NCBI GenBank assembly: GCA_030248225.1
Contig: JASANE010027756.1
Coordinates: forward strand, 1 to 64,000
Length of the DNA stretch: 64,000 bases
Reading direction: 5' to 3'
From: Trileptium ribeirensis
Lineage: Eukaryota; Nematoda; Enoplea; Enoplida; Thoracostomopsidae
How positions within the stretch are numbered: position 1 is the first letter of the stretch; the number at the start of each line of letters is the position of its first letter. The position numbers were made by a program, and so were the translations under genes. A model generated the notes under the pieces. The model was not told where the DNA came from, ran no database searches, and was given only the letters and a program-made list of their open reading frames with translations. Positions 32,959-43,344 of the stretch are shown piece after piece.

Positions 32959-33690
32959 ATGTTGAATGATATGTCGTCTAACATAATGGATCTCGACATG
33001 CTTCGAGGGCGTCTTTGTCGTTTATCTGCACCATGTGCCGATGCAAATATACTCAAAGTCGTCATCGACCTGCTGTCAGACGCCGCACCGACAACTGTCG
33101 GTAGGGAACTGACTTCCAGAACTACCCCGATTAGTCAATCTTCAGTGAATGCCGACAATGACAACTCACACATCGCAAGCGATGCAGCACATGCGATATT
33201 GGCAGATCGTCAGATGAAGGATACCAGTTAGTCAAAGTGACGACGACCCCGTCAAGGTCACGACAAAGAAACACGAAATGCAAAGGACTCAAACAACGGC
33301 GATCTATCGTCTCAATCACGTGATGTCATCGGACCGGCTCCTACGCGTCAAAGCAATCACACATCACAGCATAAATCTGATGTCAACCAGGACGTTCAAA
33401 CTATACGACGAAATTTCTCTGTCGCCTCGGGATCGCCATCAGCAGATGTCGTCGCAAAACCTCTTCCCCGTGCTCACATTTTTATCCGACGATTTCGACC
33501 CGATTTCGAGGAATCCGACGTCATCATGCTCATAGAGACAAATGGTGTCTCACCCTAGCATGCCAACATGTATTCAAACTGCCGACAAAGGGCAATGATT
33601 CAGCTTTCCTTGTCGTAATTGCTCTTACTCTACTTACTTCAATCATTGCTCGTTCCTTCTGGCCTGCAGGTGTTGAATACAGACTATTTA
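32959..33690 (+). pseudogene. L2 LINE ORF1 (frameshifted)
   Basis: The ATG at 32,959 opens 90 codons (MLNDMSSNIMDLDMLRG) ending at a stop near 33,230. In other frames the text continues with HIFIRRFRPDFEESDVIMLI (about 33,476), then a frame change to KLPTKGNDSAFLVVI and RSFWPAGVEYRLF (about 33,652-33,690). The last blocks match the C-terminal fold of L2/CR1 ORF1 proteins (FVSRL..., then FWP.GV..R.F). It is an RNA-binding partner of ORF2 in the ribonucleoprotein and is inactive here. Confidence 0.7.
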
Positions 33691-34009
33691 TCCTCGACGA
33701 TGCTTCTCGATCTCGACTGAACCTCAAGCGGCGTAACCATATAAAATCAACAACTGACATCGGTACAACCTGGTGTAAGAGCAACGAGGCAGCCGACGGT
33801 ACCACCTCAATCGCCGACAACGACAATATTGCCAACATCAATACCATCGACACAGTTGATGATTGTGCAACAAGCCAGCCAACATCACTACTCACAGCTA
33901 TCGGACAATCTAGTTCTACTGTTAGCATTGTAGCACACGATTCCACCGCTTCAGACAAGGAATTTAATCCACTCTCAAGGTCTCCCATAATACTTCGGAT
34001 CAACCCATC

Positions 34010-34789
34010 ATTATTAATACGCACAAGTTACTTTTCATAGCATTAACGGAAACCTGGATGCGTCAGAGCTGCTCCGTTGCACTCCAGGGATGTACACCAG
34101 TACATTTCTTAAGCACAGGAAAGCCAAGATCCACAGGCCGCGGTGGCGGACTTGCTATAATCTACAGAACTTCTTTGCAATATCAGGATAATCGAAATGT
34201 TTCACAACTCGTTTACGGGACATTTGAGTTTATGTGCGGGACAATCAAGCCAGATGGTCAACTAATAACTGTAGTACTAGTGTATCGTCCTCCACAAACG
34301 TCATTGCCCGTCTTCTACGATGAATTAAATTATATTCTGATAAATATTACGATGGACCCTGCTGATGTTCTAATCATGGGCGACTTCAACATAGCCTCGA
34401 CTTCAGATACATTTATTGACATTCTTGAATCTTTCGGGCTCAGTCAGCATGCCAGTGGTCCCACCCATGACCAGGACAATACATTGGATTTGGTCATGTC
34501 GTATAAAGACAGTAATTTGGTTTCAAATGTCGCGATTGAAAGCTGTGCTATTTCCGATCACATGTTAATTGTCACCATCATTAACTGTCATATTAACACA
34601 AATAGGCCTACGAAAACAATTCACTATCGAAATTGGGCGTCTATTGATAGTGCTAATTTTCAGTCAGCAATCTCTCAACTACATTTGGCCGAAAATGGCT
34701 CACTCGATGACCGCACCAGCTACTTTTATGACTCAATATCGTACATCGTAAACACGCAACTTCCACTACAATCTGCAAGATGGTCCTGA
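34010..34789 (+). pseudogene. L2 LINE ORF2 endonuclease (5' part damaged)
   Basis: KLLFIALTETWMRQS (catalytic Glu in ETW) begins the recognisable part. RGGGLAIIYRTSL, LVYRPPQTSLPVFYDELN, VLIMGDFNIASTS (GDFN), NTLDLVMSY and ISDHMLIV (SDH) follow in one frame from 34,058 to 34,789. All AP-endonuclease signature residues are present. The N-terminal N.RSL segment is missing, and a frame change follows at about 34,790 (TGA), so ORF2 is split. Confidence 0.8.
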
Positions 34790-35220
34790 TGCGCCTTGGT
34801 TCGGTACTGAATGCCACCGCGCGAAGACAGCGTTGCGAAGATACGAGCGCTGATGGCAGCGATCTCGTTGCTTTAAGCCAGACTTAATTATAACAACCAG
34901 AAAAAACTTTACCGAGATCTCTGTCAAAATAAATTGAACAACCACTGGAAATCGAAATTAAACGAAGTTAATAATAATAAAAAATGGAATGTCATAAACG
35001 CAATGCTCTACCGTAAACGCCAAACACCCATCTCCCCTGATCGGGCGGACAATTTTGCAACATTTTTTGCAAACAAAGTTACAGCTATTCGTTCCCAATT
35101 TCCTCCATTACAGCCTTTTTTCCTACAGCCAATAATGACGTTTCACAATTACACCTTACTCCAACTAGCGAAGAACACATCGCTAACCTCATCAAAACAA
35201 GTAACAACAAGTGCTGTGCA

Positions 35221-36684
35221 TTGGATATTCTGCCACCAGCTATCTGTAAGAAATTTGCTGCTACATTGGCTCGCCCAATCACCGCTCTCATCAATGAATC
35301 TCTAACGACTGGGACTGTCGGCATCCGTGAAAAAAGCAGCATTATCCACCCTCGACTAAAACGTCCCAACGCTGATGTTAATGACATGAACAATTTTCGA
35401 CCAATTTCGAATATTTCCTACATTGCGAAATTGATGGAGCGGGTAGTCATGGATCAGCTGGTTTATCATATGGACATTTACAACCATCTTCCTAAATTCC
35501 AATCAGCATACCGTAAAGGACATTCTACCGAGAGTGCGTTAGTAAAAATTTGCAATGATATCCAATCAGCATTTACTAGAAGACAAATCACACTTCTAAT
35601 GTGCTTGGACATGTCAGCCGCTTTTGACACGATTGATCACTCAGCACTACTTCAGCGACTAAAAGACATCAACCTGTCGCCGTCTTCGTTGTCGTGGTTT
35701 GAATCCTATTTGTCGAATCGCCAACAACGCGTCCAAATTGGAACAACTTTTTCCAAAAATACAACAATGTTGAGCGGCGTTCCACAAGGCAGCGTTATCG
35801 GACCGATACTATTCAACATCTTCATGGCTCCGCTGCTTCAAATAATTATCGCGGCCGGCTTCAATGTACATTGCTATGCCGACGACATTCAGGTGTATAA
35901 ATGTTTCTCCGCATCTGAAGAGGCTCAGGTTGTCTCATCTGTTCAGCGCTTGTTCGTCTCTTTAAACAATTGGTTTCGCAATAATAAATTAAAACTTAAT
36001 AATTCAAAGACCGGACTAATCTATTTTAGTCGTCAGCAGTATTCCGGCCAGCCAATTGATATCGACAATGAGACCATTCGTCCTACTGACACAATCAAGG
36101 TACTTGGTGTAACCTTAGACAAGAAATTGACATTTCAAAAACATATTGCCGAGCTAGCAGGAAAGTGCACATGGCAGCTAAAAGAAATAAGCCGTATTCG
36201 AAACCGTCTGGATATTGATACAACACAATCTATTTCCAGAGCGTTCGTCATGTCTCGAATCGACTATTGCAACGCGTTGTACTGTGGTCTACCTACAGTT
36301 AGTCTCTTACCACTTCGGCGTCTTCTACACGCAGCAGCCAGGATGGTATCGGGGGCTCGTCGACAGGAACACATAACACCCGTCTTGAGGCGTCTGCACT
36401 GGCTGCCGCTAGATAAGCGCATCCAATACAAGATTCTTCTAATTGTATACAACGCAATTACTACGAAAACGCCGCCATATATTGCCGACATTCTTACCAC
36501 TTCATCCGGACTACGACTTGCCAACGAAAGGATACTGCGAATTGATGTGGCAAGAAACAATAGCTTCCAATTTTTTGGGCCTTCGGAATGGAATAAACTG
36601 CCGCTTGCTTTGCGAAGTCCAGACCTAGAACTGACTCATTTCAAATCTAGACTCAAGACTTATTTATTTCCAACGGAATCGTGA
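35221..36684 (+). CDS. L2 LINE reverse transcriptase, open for 487 codons
   Basis: The frame holds the full palm and thumb of a non-LTR reverse transcriptase: NNFRPISNISYIAKLMERVV, FQSAYRKGHSTESALVKICN, LDMSAAFDTIDHSALLQRLK (first catalytic Asp), SGVPQGSVIGPILFNIF and HCYADDIQVYKCF (YADD intact). The L2-type C-terminus follows: SRIDYCNALYCGLP, RRLHWLPLDKRIQYKILLIV and FGPSEWNKLPLALRS, ending YLFPTES. It belongs with the upstream endonuclease in a single ORF2, but frame changes at about 34,790-35,220 separate them, so the first Met marks only the open part. It would copy LINE RNA at a nicked target if expressed whole. Confidence 0.85.
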   Translation: MDILPPAICKKFAATLARPITALINESLTTGTVGIREKSSIIHPRLKRPNADVNDMNNFRPISNISYIAKLMERVVMDQLVYHMDIYNHLPKFQSAYRKGHSTESALVKICNDIQSAFTRRQITLLMCLDMSAAFDTIDHSALLQRLKDINLSPSSLSWFESYLSNRQQRVQIGTTFSKNTTMLSGVPQGSVIGPILFNIFMAPLLQIIIAAGFNVHCYADDIQVYKCFSASEEAQVVSSVQRLFVSLNNWFRNNKLKLNNSKTGLIYFSRQQYSGQPIDIDNETIRPTDTIKVLGVTLDKKLTFQKHIAELAGKCTWQLKEISRIRNRLDIDTTQSISRAFVMSRIDYCNALYCGLPTVSLLPLRRLLHAAARMVSGARRQEHITPVLRRLHWLPLDKRIQYKILLIVYNAITTKTPPYIADILTTSSGLRLANERILRIDVARNNSFQFFGPSEWNKLPLALRSPDLELTHFKSRLKTYLFPTES

Positions 36685-36727
36685 CAGGTTTGATTGAAAG
36701 ATATCATAAACATGTAAAACTTACCTT

Positions 36728-36759
36728 GCGCTTTTGAGACGCTTTCGCGAAAAAAGCGC
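36728..36759 (+). repeat. L2 3'-terminal stem-loop
   Basis: GCGCTTTT pairs with AAAAGCGC around an inner CGCTTTCGCG turn. The truncated L2 copy keeps the same shape at 38,311-38,344 (TGCGCTTTT facing AAAA-GGCGCA). A 3' hairpin next to the tail is a plausible reverse-transcriptase recognition site; such roles are known for other LINEs. Confidence 0.6.
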
Positions 36760-36783
36760 GTTATAAATTCATTATTATTAATA

Positions 36784-37130
36784 ACAGCCCCCTTATTACC
36801 CACCCCCCTTGTTATTGGACAGACCCTGTCCCCTAGAAAACCAGTGAACCGCCTGCGCGCACCCCTCTCCCCCGATGAACAGCTCCAAGGGCTTGCAGCT
36901 AAAGTGAACCAATTGCGTTTGCGACTCATTAAGTTGAAGCTTATTTGTGGAAAGAAAATGGTAAACCTAACCATGATGTCCTCCAGCAGTTAAACGGTAC
37001 TACACAGTGAATTCAATTCGAAACACTTGTAGATCTGTACATTGTCTGTGTAAAAAGGGAGGAACACGCACTCCGTGGGGGGATAAAGAGCCAACAGAGG
37101 AGAGTATAGACCACATAGAGGGGGGCCGCG
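36784..37130. other. No supported feature
   Basis: Pyrimidine-rich start (CCCCCTTATTACCCACCCCC), then unrecognised sequence up to the C-rich tract. Confidence 0.35.
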
Positions 37131-37360
37131 GGAACACCCCCCCTTGGCACCCCCCCCCCCCATATTAGTGTCAAGCTAAGAACCACACACCCGCCCCCCC
37201 CACGTGCGAGCGCCCATGGAGGCAGGGGGAGAACTAAAAGTGTTTTTACCACACCCCGCCCCCCCGCCACCCGCGCACCAACGCCCCCAACCCCCCCCCC
37301 CCCCCCCCCCCCCCCCACCCCCCCACCCACGCCCCCCTGACCAAGAAAACCCGCCCCACC
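37131..37360 (+). repeat. C-rich tract with long poly-C run
   Basis: Dense C runs, including an uninterrupted run of about 26 C at 37,291-37,316, are spread over 230 bp. The minus strand is G-rich enough to form quadruplexes. Gly-rich open frames here (37,013-37,330 and 37,176-37,481, minus) are artefacts of the tract. Its exact length is unlikely to be reliable in an assembly. Confidence 0.85.
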
Positions 37361-37779
37361 TAGCGCTTTGCAATCCTTGAATAACTAGTGTGTGATCCAC
37401 TGTGTCTAAAATGCAGTTAGATCCAAAGAGATCAACATCGCCAGCTTGTTGCTGGGCCAGTTTTCCTATGTCTCGCCTCACAGTTTTTATGGCACGATTG
37501 CAGAATCGTGCGCTTTACGAAGTCTGACTGATACTAAGGCTGACTGCAGTTGACCTCCAGACGGTGCCGAAGCTGATTGAAAACAGCGCGTTCAAGCAGT
37601 TTAGAGACTTAAGATATATCTGATACCGGTCGATACTGGTTAATGTTCTGGAGATCAGAATTCGGTAGCTTGAGGAGCGGGTCACGTAATAGCAGTATAC
37701 GTTTATTACCGGTCATTGGATGTTACAGCTTGAAGGGTTTTGCTTCCGGAGTTAAACCCATCATCGCGAGCCCAACCAT

Positions 37780-38375
37780 TATGGAATAGCCTGGATGTTG
37801 ACACAACCCATTCAATCGGCAGGGCTTTTGTTATGTCTCGAATTGACTACTGTAATGCATTGTATGGTAGTTTACAGTCTGTATACCTCTTGCCACTTGT
37901 CGTCTTCTGCACACTGCGGCGAGAATGATTTCTGGGACTCGACGACATGAACATTTAAGTTCCGTCTTGCGGCAACTTCATTGGCTGCCTCTAGGTCGAC
38001 GAATTAAATACAAGATGCTGATGCTCATTTATAATGCTTTAAGCTCAAATACCCCATCTTACATTGTTTATATGATGAATCAGTCGTCAGTGGCACGACT
38101 TGCCAATGAACTAGTACTCCGAATCGGTGTAACAAGAAACAATAGTTTTTGTTATCTGGGACCCTCGGAATGGAACAAATTGCCAAGAGAGTTACGACAT
38201 CCGAACCTTGATTTAACTCAGTTCAAATCTAAGCTGAAAACTCATCTGTTCCCGGCTGCATGAACATAAATTGTTTATAACATGACATCTTTACCTGACA
38301 TTTATTATCCTGCGCTTTTGTCACGCTTCGGCGAAAAAGGCGCATTACAAATGTTTTATTACTTTTACTAAACCA
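37780..38375 (+). mobile_element. L2-like LINE, 3' fragment
   Basis: A 5'-truncated copy of the L2 element upstream. It starts in the C-terminal segment (LDVDTTHSIGRAFVMSRIDY, then CNALYGSL). After a frame change at about 37,925 it runs RRHEHLSSVLRQLHWLPLGR to LGPSEWNKLPRELRHPN and FKSKLKTHLFPAA (stop 38,263). The 3' UTR keeps the stem-loop (38,311-38,344) and a poor ATT tail. No polymerase domain is present. Confidence 0.85.
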
Positions 38376-38867
38376 CCACCCTGGCATTCTGGGTGGGGTT
38401 GAGAGTTATAAAAGTCGTTGGAGCAGATTCTCCTAAAGGACGCAAATCTGAACAACACATTCAAGTTTCGATAAGAACGATAATGTCTAGTTTTTGACTG
38501 GGTATCTATTGGTGGATTAGTGCAAATTTCTTATTTAGTGAACGTACATTTAACAACGTTGGACGTTTGGATTTTTTTGGTTCTGCGACAGACGCTGTTC
38601 TTGCTATTGTCGTTGCTGATTAGGTTTTTGTGTCTGTTGTTGCGTTTTCTACTGTGCTTCCACGAATTAATCATTTGTTCTGGACAGTGATGCCGTACAT
38701 CCGATGCCATACGAAATTAACGTTGTTGTCCCCAATATCGTTATTGTTGGTGGTTGGTGCAACTCAACAGGTGGTGTAGACGCGAACAGGGCAATCGTTT
38801 GTCCTAGCGTAGCAGGATCATTACAGGATGGCGATGGTCGATAGAGAACAATATGTAAATATTCAAG

Positions 38868-39575
38868 ATTCTTTATTTAATAATAATAATAAGCACAAGA
38901 GCTTGTCAGAATATATAATAGCCAGAACGCAGCAAGTGCGTAATATCAGTTTGACGAACTGGAGAACAAGTGAATGTTCAGTTTTGCTTTAAACGCAGTC
39001 GCGTCGAGAGTACTGTCACGTAGTGTTTGCGGCATACAACTCCAAGCCAATGGGCCAGGAACCAATGCCTGTTGTTTGTTGCGATGTCGATCCGAAAGAT
39101 TTATTCATTCGCAAGACGAGGCGAATACGAATCATCTCGGCAATATACGCTTGTGTTCCGGAGCGAAGTGCCTTTCGAACCGACAAGATTATTTTGTAGC
39201 GGCACGTTGTTCGCACGGTAGTCAGTATAGCTCTTTAGTATCGGACTGGTATGCTCCCATCGACTTATGCAGGAGACTGCTGTCGGCGCGTTGTGGAGTA
39301 GGCGGCGACGAGGCAATAAATGAACACTTGACACACTTGCATATAGTGCATTACAATAGTCAATGAAGGACATTATGAAGGCGCTCACAATAAGCTGCGC
39401 TGTGTCATTGTCCATGCACGGCCGGATTCGACTCATCTCTCGTAATTGCCATGTGAAAGAACCTGACAGAGCAGTGATGTGTTCACTGCGGTTCAACCGA
39501 TAGTCGCTAGTGACGCCAAGTATTTTGACGGTTTCTGACGGGTCGATAACGACATCACGAATTTGCAGCGATGGT
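38868..39575 (-). mobile_element. L2-like LINE, 3' fragment, antisense
   Basis: On the minus strand the text runs DPSETVKILGVTSDYRLNRS, then GSFTWQLREMSRIRPCMDND, FIMSFIDYCNALYASVSSVH and SCISRWEHTSPILKS, then degrades. An ATT tail (TTATTATTATTATTAAATAA) lies at 38,872-38,895. It is older than the plus-strand copy at 37.78-38.37 kb and lies tail to tail with it. Plus frames here (38,974-39,366) are shadows. Confidence 0.8.
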
Positions 39576-39784
39576 GAGTAACGGTGATTATATACCGCTT
39601 AGATGAGTGTAATTGTAATTCAATTTAATATTTAAATATTACCCACAAATTTAAAATCTGAATCTAATTTATGACATTATGTGAAGATATTTAAACAGGG
39701 TAAAAAATTTGATTATATGGGTCCGCCGTTGATGACTGTAGTAGTCAGTGTTGAAATAAAGCCCTGCACCAGTGTAGTAACCAC

Positions 39785-40050
39785 GAAAGGGATTTATTTT
39801 TAGCACAAAAATTTACACCTAGTATTGGGTCTGATTTTATGGAGTCTTTCTTGGAATAGTATCAGTCGCAACATATCGTTCCTAGATTACGGCTGTCATC
39901 ATGGATTACAATATGGAATAACATGTAGTTGTGCCAAGCTGTAACACCAGCAACTAGAGTAGGCCAAATCTACTTTTTTTGCCGAACTAATGTTTGGTAT
40001 TAGCTAGGGCAATCCCAGTGGTAATATATTTTTGTTTATTTGATAACACT
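39785..40050 (+). repeat. Dispersed repeat, copy 1 of 2
   Basis: Shares an ordered series of words with 61,800-62,040: TTTAGCACAAAA, GGA(A/G)TAGTAT, TCGCAA(C)ATAT, CCTAGAT-ACGG, TTTTTGCCGAA-TA-TGTT, GGTATTA-CTAGGG and GGTAA. Identity by eye is moderate. No coding or terminal repeats are seen. Confidence 0.55.
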
Positions 40051-43000
40051 GTTAGCACCTCGGATGCCGTTATGGTAAATCTTTCATGACTCAAAAGTTT
40101 CTTAGAAGGATACGCAGGCTATTCTTCAATGATTGGGATCGTAATGCAATACTTAAATCCGGATGCAAAACCATCCGGGCTGCAACATTCAATCACCGGC
40201 AATAAACAATTTACTTCTACTACTGCTAATGATACAAACATCTAAACCATGCGCTAATCAGTGAGACAGTGTAATGTATTTCCGATTATTACACAATCTA
40301 TTATTACTTCCGAAATTTTAAATGTAAAATTGTTAAAATGTCTTGACCTCATCAGATTTCAACGGATATCAAGTTCATAACTTAAATGACCTCACACAGG
40401 CACTAATTGCAGCCGTTAGCGATATTATATTTCCTTCATTCCGTATTTCCGTTGCTTTTATAAATTTGTATATCTCCGCAATTCGCACGTAATAATGTGT
40501 AGAAGTGCAGTTGGCATGTCCAAATTTTTGAAAACGCATTTTTAGCTAAATCTTGTTAGATTTCTGATCTTGCCCATCTTCGGGGGACGACAAACAGTCA
40601 CGAATTTAAGCCGGACATTGTGACCCACCAAGCTACCACTAATATTGTACTTGGAGCCTGAATTTGAACCAGTCTTTAATGAACTGCGTCTGTGCGCCTG
40701 CGTTTACTAATATAGTTTACATATTTCCAGATGACTTCACCGAGACACACATATAAATTTAAAATATTATAATGTAGTTTTAAAATTGAGAAGAGACTCA
40801 CACAGGGGAGTAAAACGCATGCAATATGGCACACACAACATGAAGGACACACACTTCTGTGTGTCCCTTTGTTAAATATTGATTTAGGACACACATGCAC
40901 ATACATCCTAAATAAATGGATGTATATTTTAGTTGTAGTAGTCATTCATGTTCGTTATTTACACACATATAACGCATAACTAATTATATATAAAATTATA
41001 TATTTATATTGAATATATTATATAAATAAGTTACAAATTATATATTAATTTTAAAATAAGTCAGCCTCAGCCATATTATTATACACATAGTTGGTTTTTG
41101 AATTAACAATTTTTGTTACTATGATAAATTTTGATAAGTCGTTATGATTTTCAAAAAATTCTTAAGATGCTAGGGTATTGCGTATATGAAACTTTCCTGC
41201 AATTGCTTGCCTCACACCAATTTAAGGGTTCATGAGATAATTTACTTAAGGTGTTGCACAACATTGGACTGCGTAAGTTTGAAGTTGGAAAATAACTAAA
41301 ATTCGACATTCGGAAACGGCAGAACTTTTGTTTATAATATATACTATAATTGTACAATGCAAATTTATTAATTTCAAATGGTACATGCGAGACTACTTTT
41401 AATGCATATACACGAAGCTTACTGATAATAGTATGATTGTATGTAATAACATACAATAATCAACTTACACATACATACAATATAATACATAGAATACAGT
41501 GTTCCGCTTCTGTTCATGCCGAGAATGACCTTTAAACGCCGTCTGCACTGCACGCTTCCTACCTTTCACAGAACACTGTCAGCCATTCAGGGCAAGGTGG
41601 GTTTGAACAATAAAGACGATTATACGTAGCTATAGAGGCAGAAAGTGGTTAGCCATCGCCGTTTACATTTGGCAATATAAGGGTCATATATCATGAACGA
41701 ATTTAGGCCAACCTGTTTGAGTGATTTTGCAGGTCTTTTACACATTTTGGGAATGCATTAGCGGATTATTGCCAAAATATTCTGACAAAGCATTTAACAC
41801 ATGTAGTGAATAAACAAAACCCGAAATATTGGATTGTGAAAATAGCATACAGGCTGATAAAAAATTTATAATATGGCAAGCACAACATTGTTGAATTTAA
41901 GGAATTTTGAGATGCTAGCACTTTATAGTTGATTGAATATTAATTACTCTGCGTTGATATTTTTGTATAGGGGCGGTGAAGCTTTCCTATATCTAAATAT
42001 AACCATTATATCTATGTAAAATTATCTAATAATTGTCAATTCCAAAGAAAAAACTGTTGGGGTGAGGGTAGGGATGCCATCTCGCTGCCTACGGATCGCA
42101 ACTCAAAATATATGTTGCAAGAGATGTCTGAAAATGACTCCTTCTTAATGTAGATTTCATTATATATGTGAATTGTCAGTCATCGAGCGTTACGTACTAA
42201 TTCTGAATAATACTATTTTTTTAATTTTCAAATTTTCTATAGAGCGATTTTTTCAATGGGTATAGTTTTCAGCAGTAACTTTTACATATATCTGTAGTTT
42301 ATAGCTACTTCACTTTGCAAACAAAATATACCAGGCCATCATCGTTCTATCAGAGGCGTCACTAGAAAAGTTTAGCTGTCTTGGGGGCACCATACCACGC
42401 GTTTTTGAAGGGTCAACTGAACATGATTTGAAGGCGTAAGTTTGAAAAATTTCGTTGTATTTGTAACTCTGAGCTATCGTCCAAAACGGGAGGAGTGGTA
42501 GCACGGCTCCAATTGTCTCCCTATGCACCCTACCCCGTGCCGACGCGCTTGCGCGATATGCTTGGTATTCGCTCGTCGATTGAAGAAGATATATATTTCA
42601 CTTTAGTAATTCTAGTATAATAATACATAGTTCGTTGTAGTTCTTTTTGTTTTCGTTTCAAAATTCTTTTCCAAAACTTTATTGTTTTAAAATAATAATT
42701 TTCATAAAGTTGCTGAGACGTATTTTTTGGCAAAACCGTTTGTTTCAAGTTTTTGTTTCGTTAAAACTTAGCTTGCATAGTTCGATCGTGTTTATTATTA
42801 TTAGTGCTATTTTATTATAAAAATGTACGGTTTGCTATAATATATTATTTCACAGCAACCGCAACACTGGCTACAATGTTCTAAAGAGCACAATTTCAGC
42901 AACAGCAAAAATAGAATTTAGTTTTTTCAAATATAATGTATCTGTTTTTGAAAATCAAATAATGTGAAAATATATCATCAAAAGAAATTGAGAAACTTAT

Positions 43001-43344
43001 GAATTTGCCAAGATACGATTATCATAACTAGCTTTGTGACTATAAGATGTCATTTTCAGTGGCGCAGTGGGGGCCTCCCCAATTTTGGGGCAGCGTTCCC
43101 TCTGCTTTAGACCGCCGTAGTGCGCCTCAGGTTACTATCATGCTCATGGCCAATCGCTTTATTAATGTAGGCACTCTCGGTTTGTCCAGGTGGGGGCGGA
43201 ATAGTCTCAGGCATTTATGAACACGTTATAACATACTGGTAGTAATGAGGCCGTTTTTGAATATCGAAAATTATGTTTGCTCCAATGCTTTTGGCAATAT
43301 CTGGAGCAATTTAAGAGTAACCGATAATACCTGCGAAGAAGGTT
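40051..43344. other. AT-rich stretch, no gene supported
   Basis: CA-rich words occur at 40,800-40,970 (GGCACACACAACATG, GGACACACAC, TGTGTGTCC). A hAT-like start CAGAGGCGTCACTAG is at 42,350, and CAGTGGCGCAGTGGGGG at 43,060 is followed by an inverted pair CCTCCCCAA/TTGGGGC. The minus frames near 41,200, 42,400 and 42,600 have no motif. Confidence 0.35.

Larger units (their letters stand above)
32887..36783 (+). mobile_element. L2-like LINE, 5'-complete
   Basis: Order: the 23-mer, a short 5' UTR, ORF1 (32,959-33,690), ORF2 endonuclease and reverse transcriptase, a 3' UTR with a GC stem-loop (36,728-36,759), then an ATT-repeat tail (36,768-36,783). The AAGCGCG-TTATAAAT 3' end and the 'AAFDTIDHSALL' palm are typical of the L2 clade. 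ORF1 and the front of ORF2 are broken, but the reverse-transcriptase half is open for 487 codons, so this is a fairly young copy. Confidence 0.85.
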
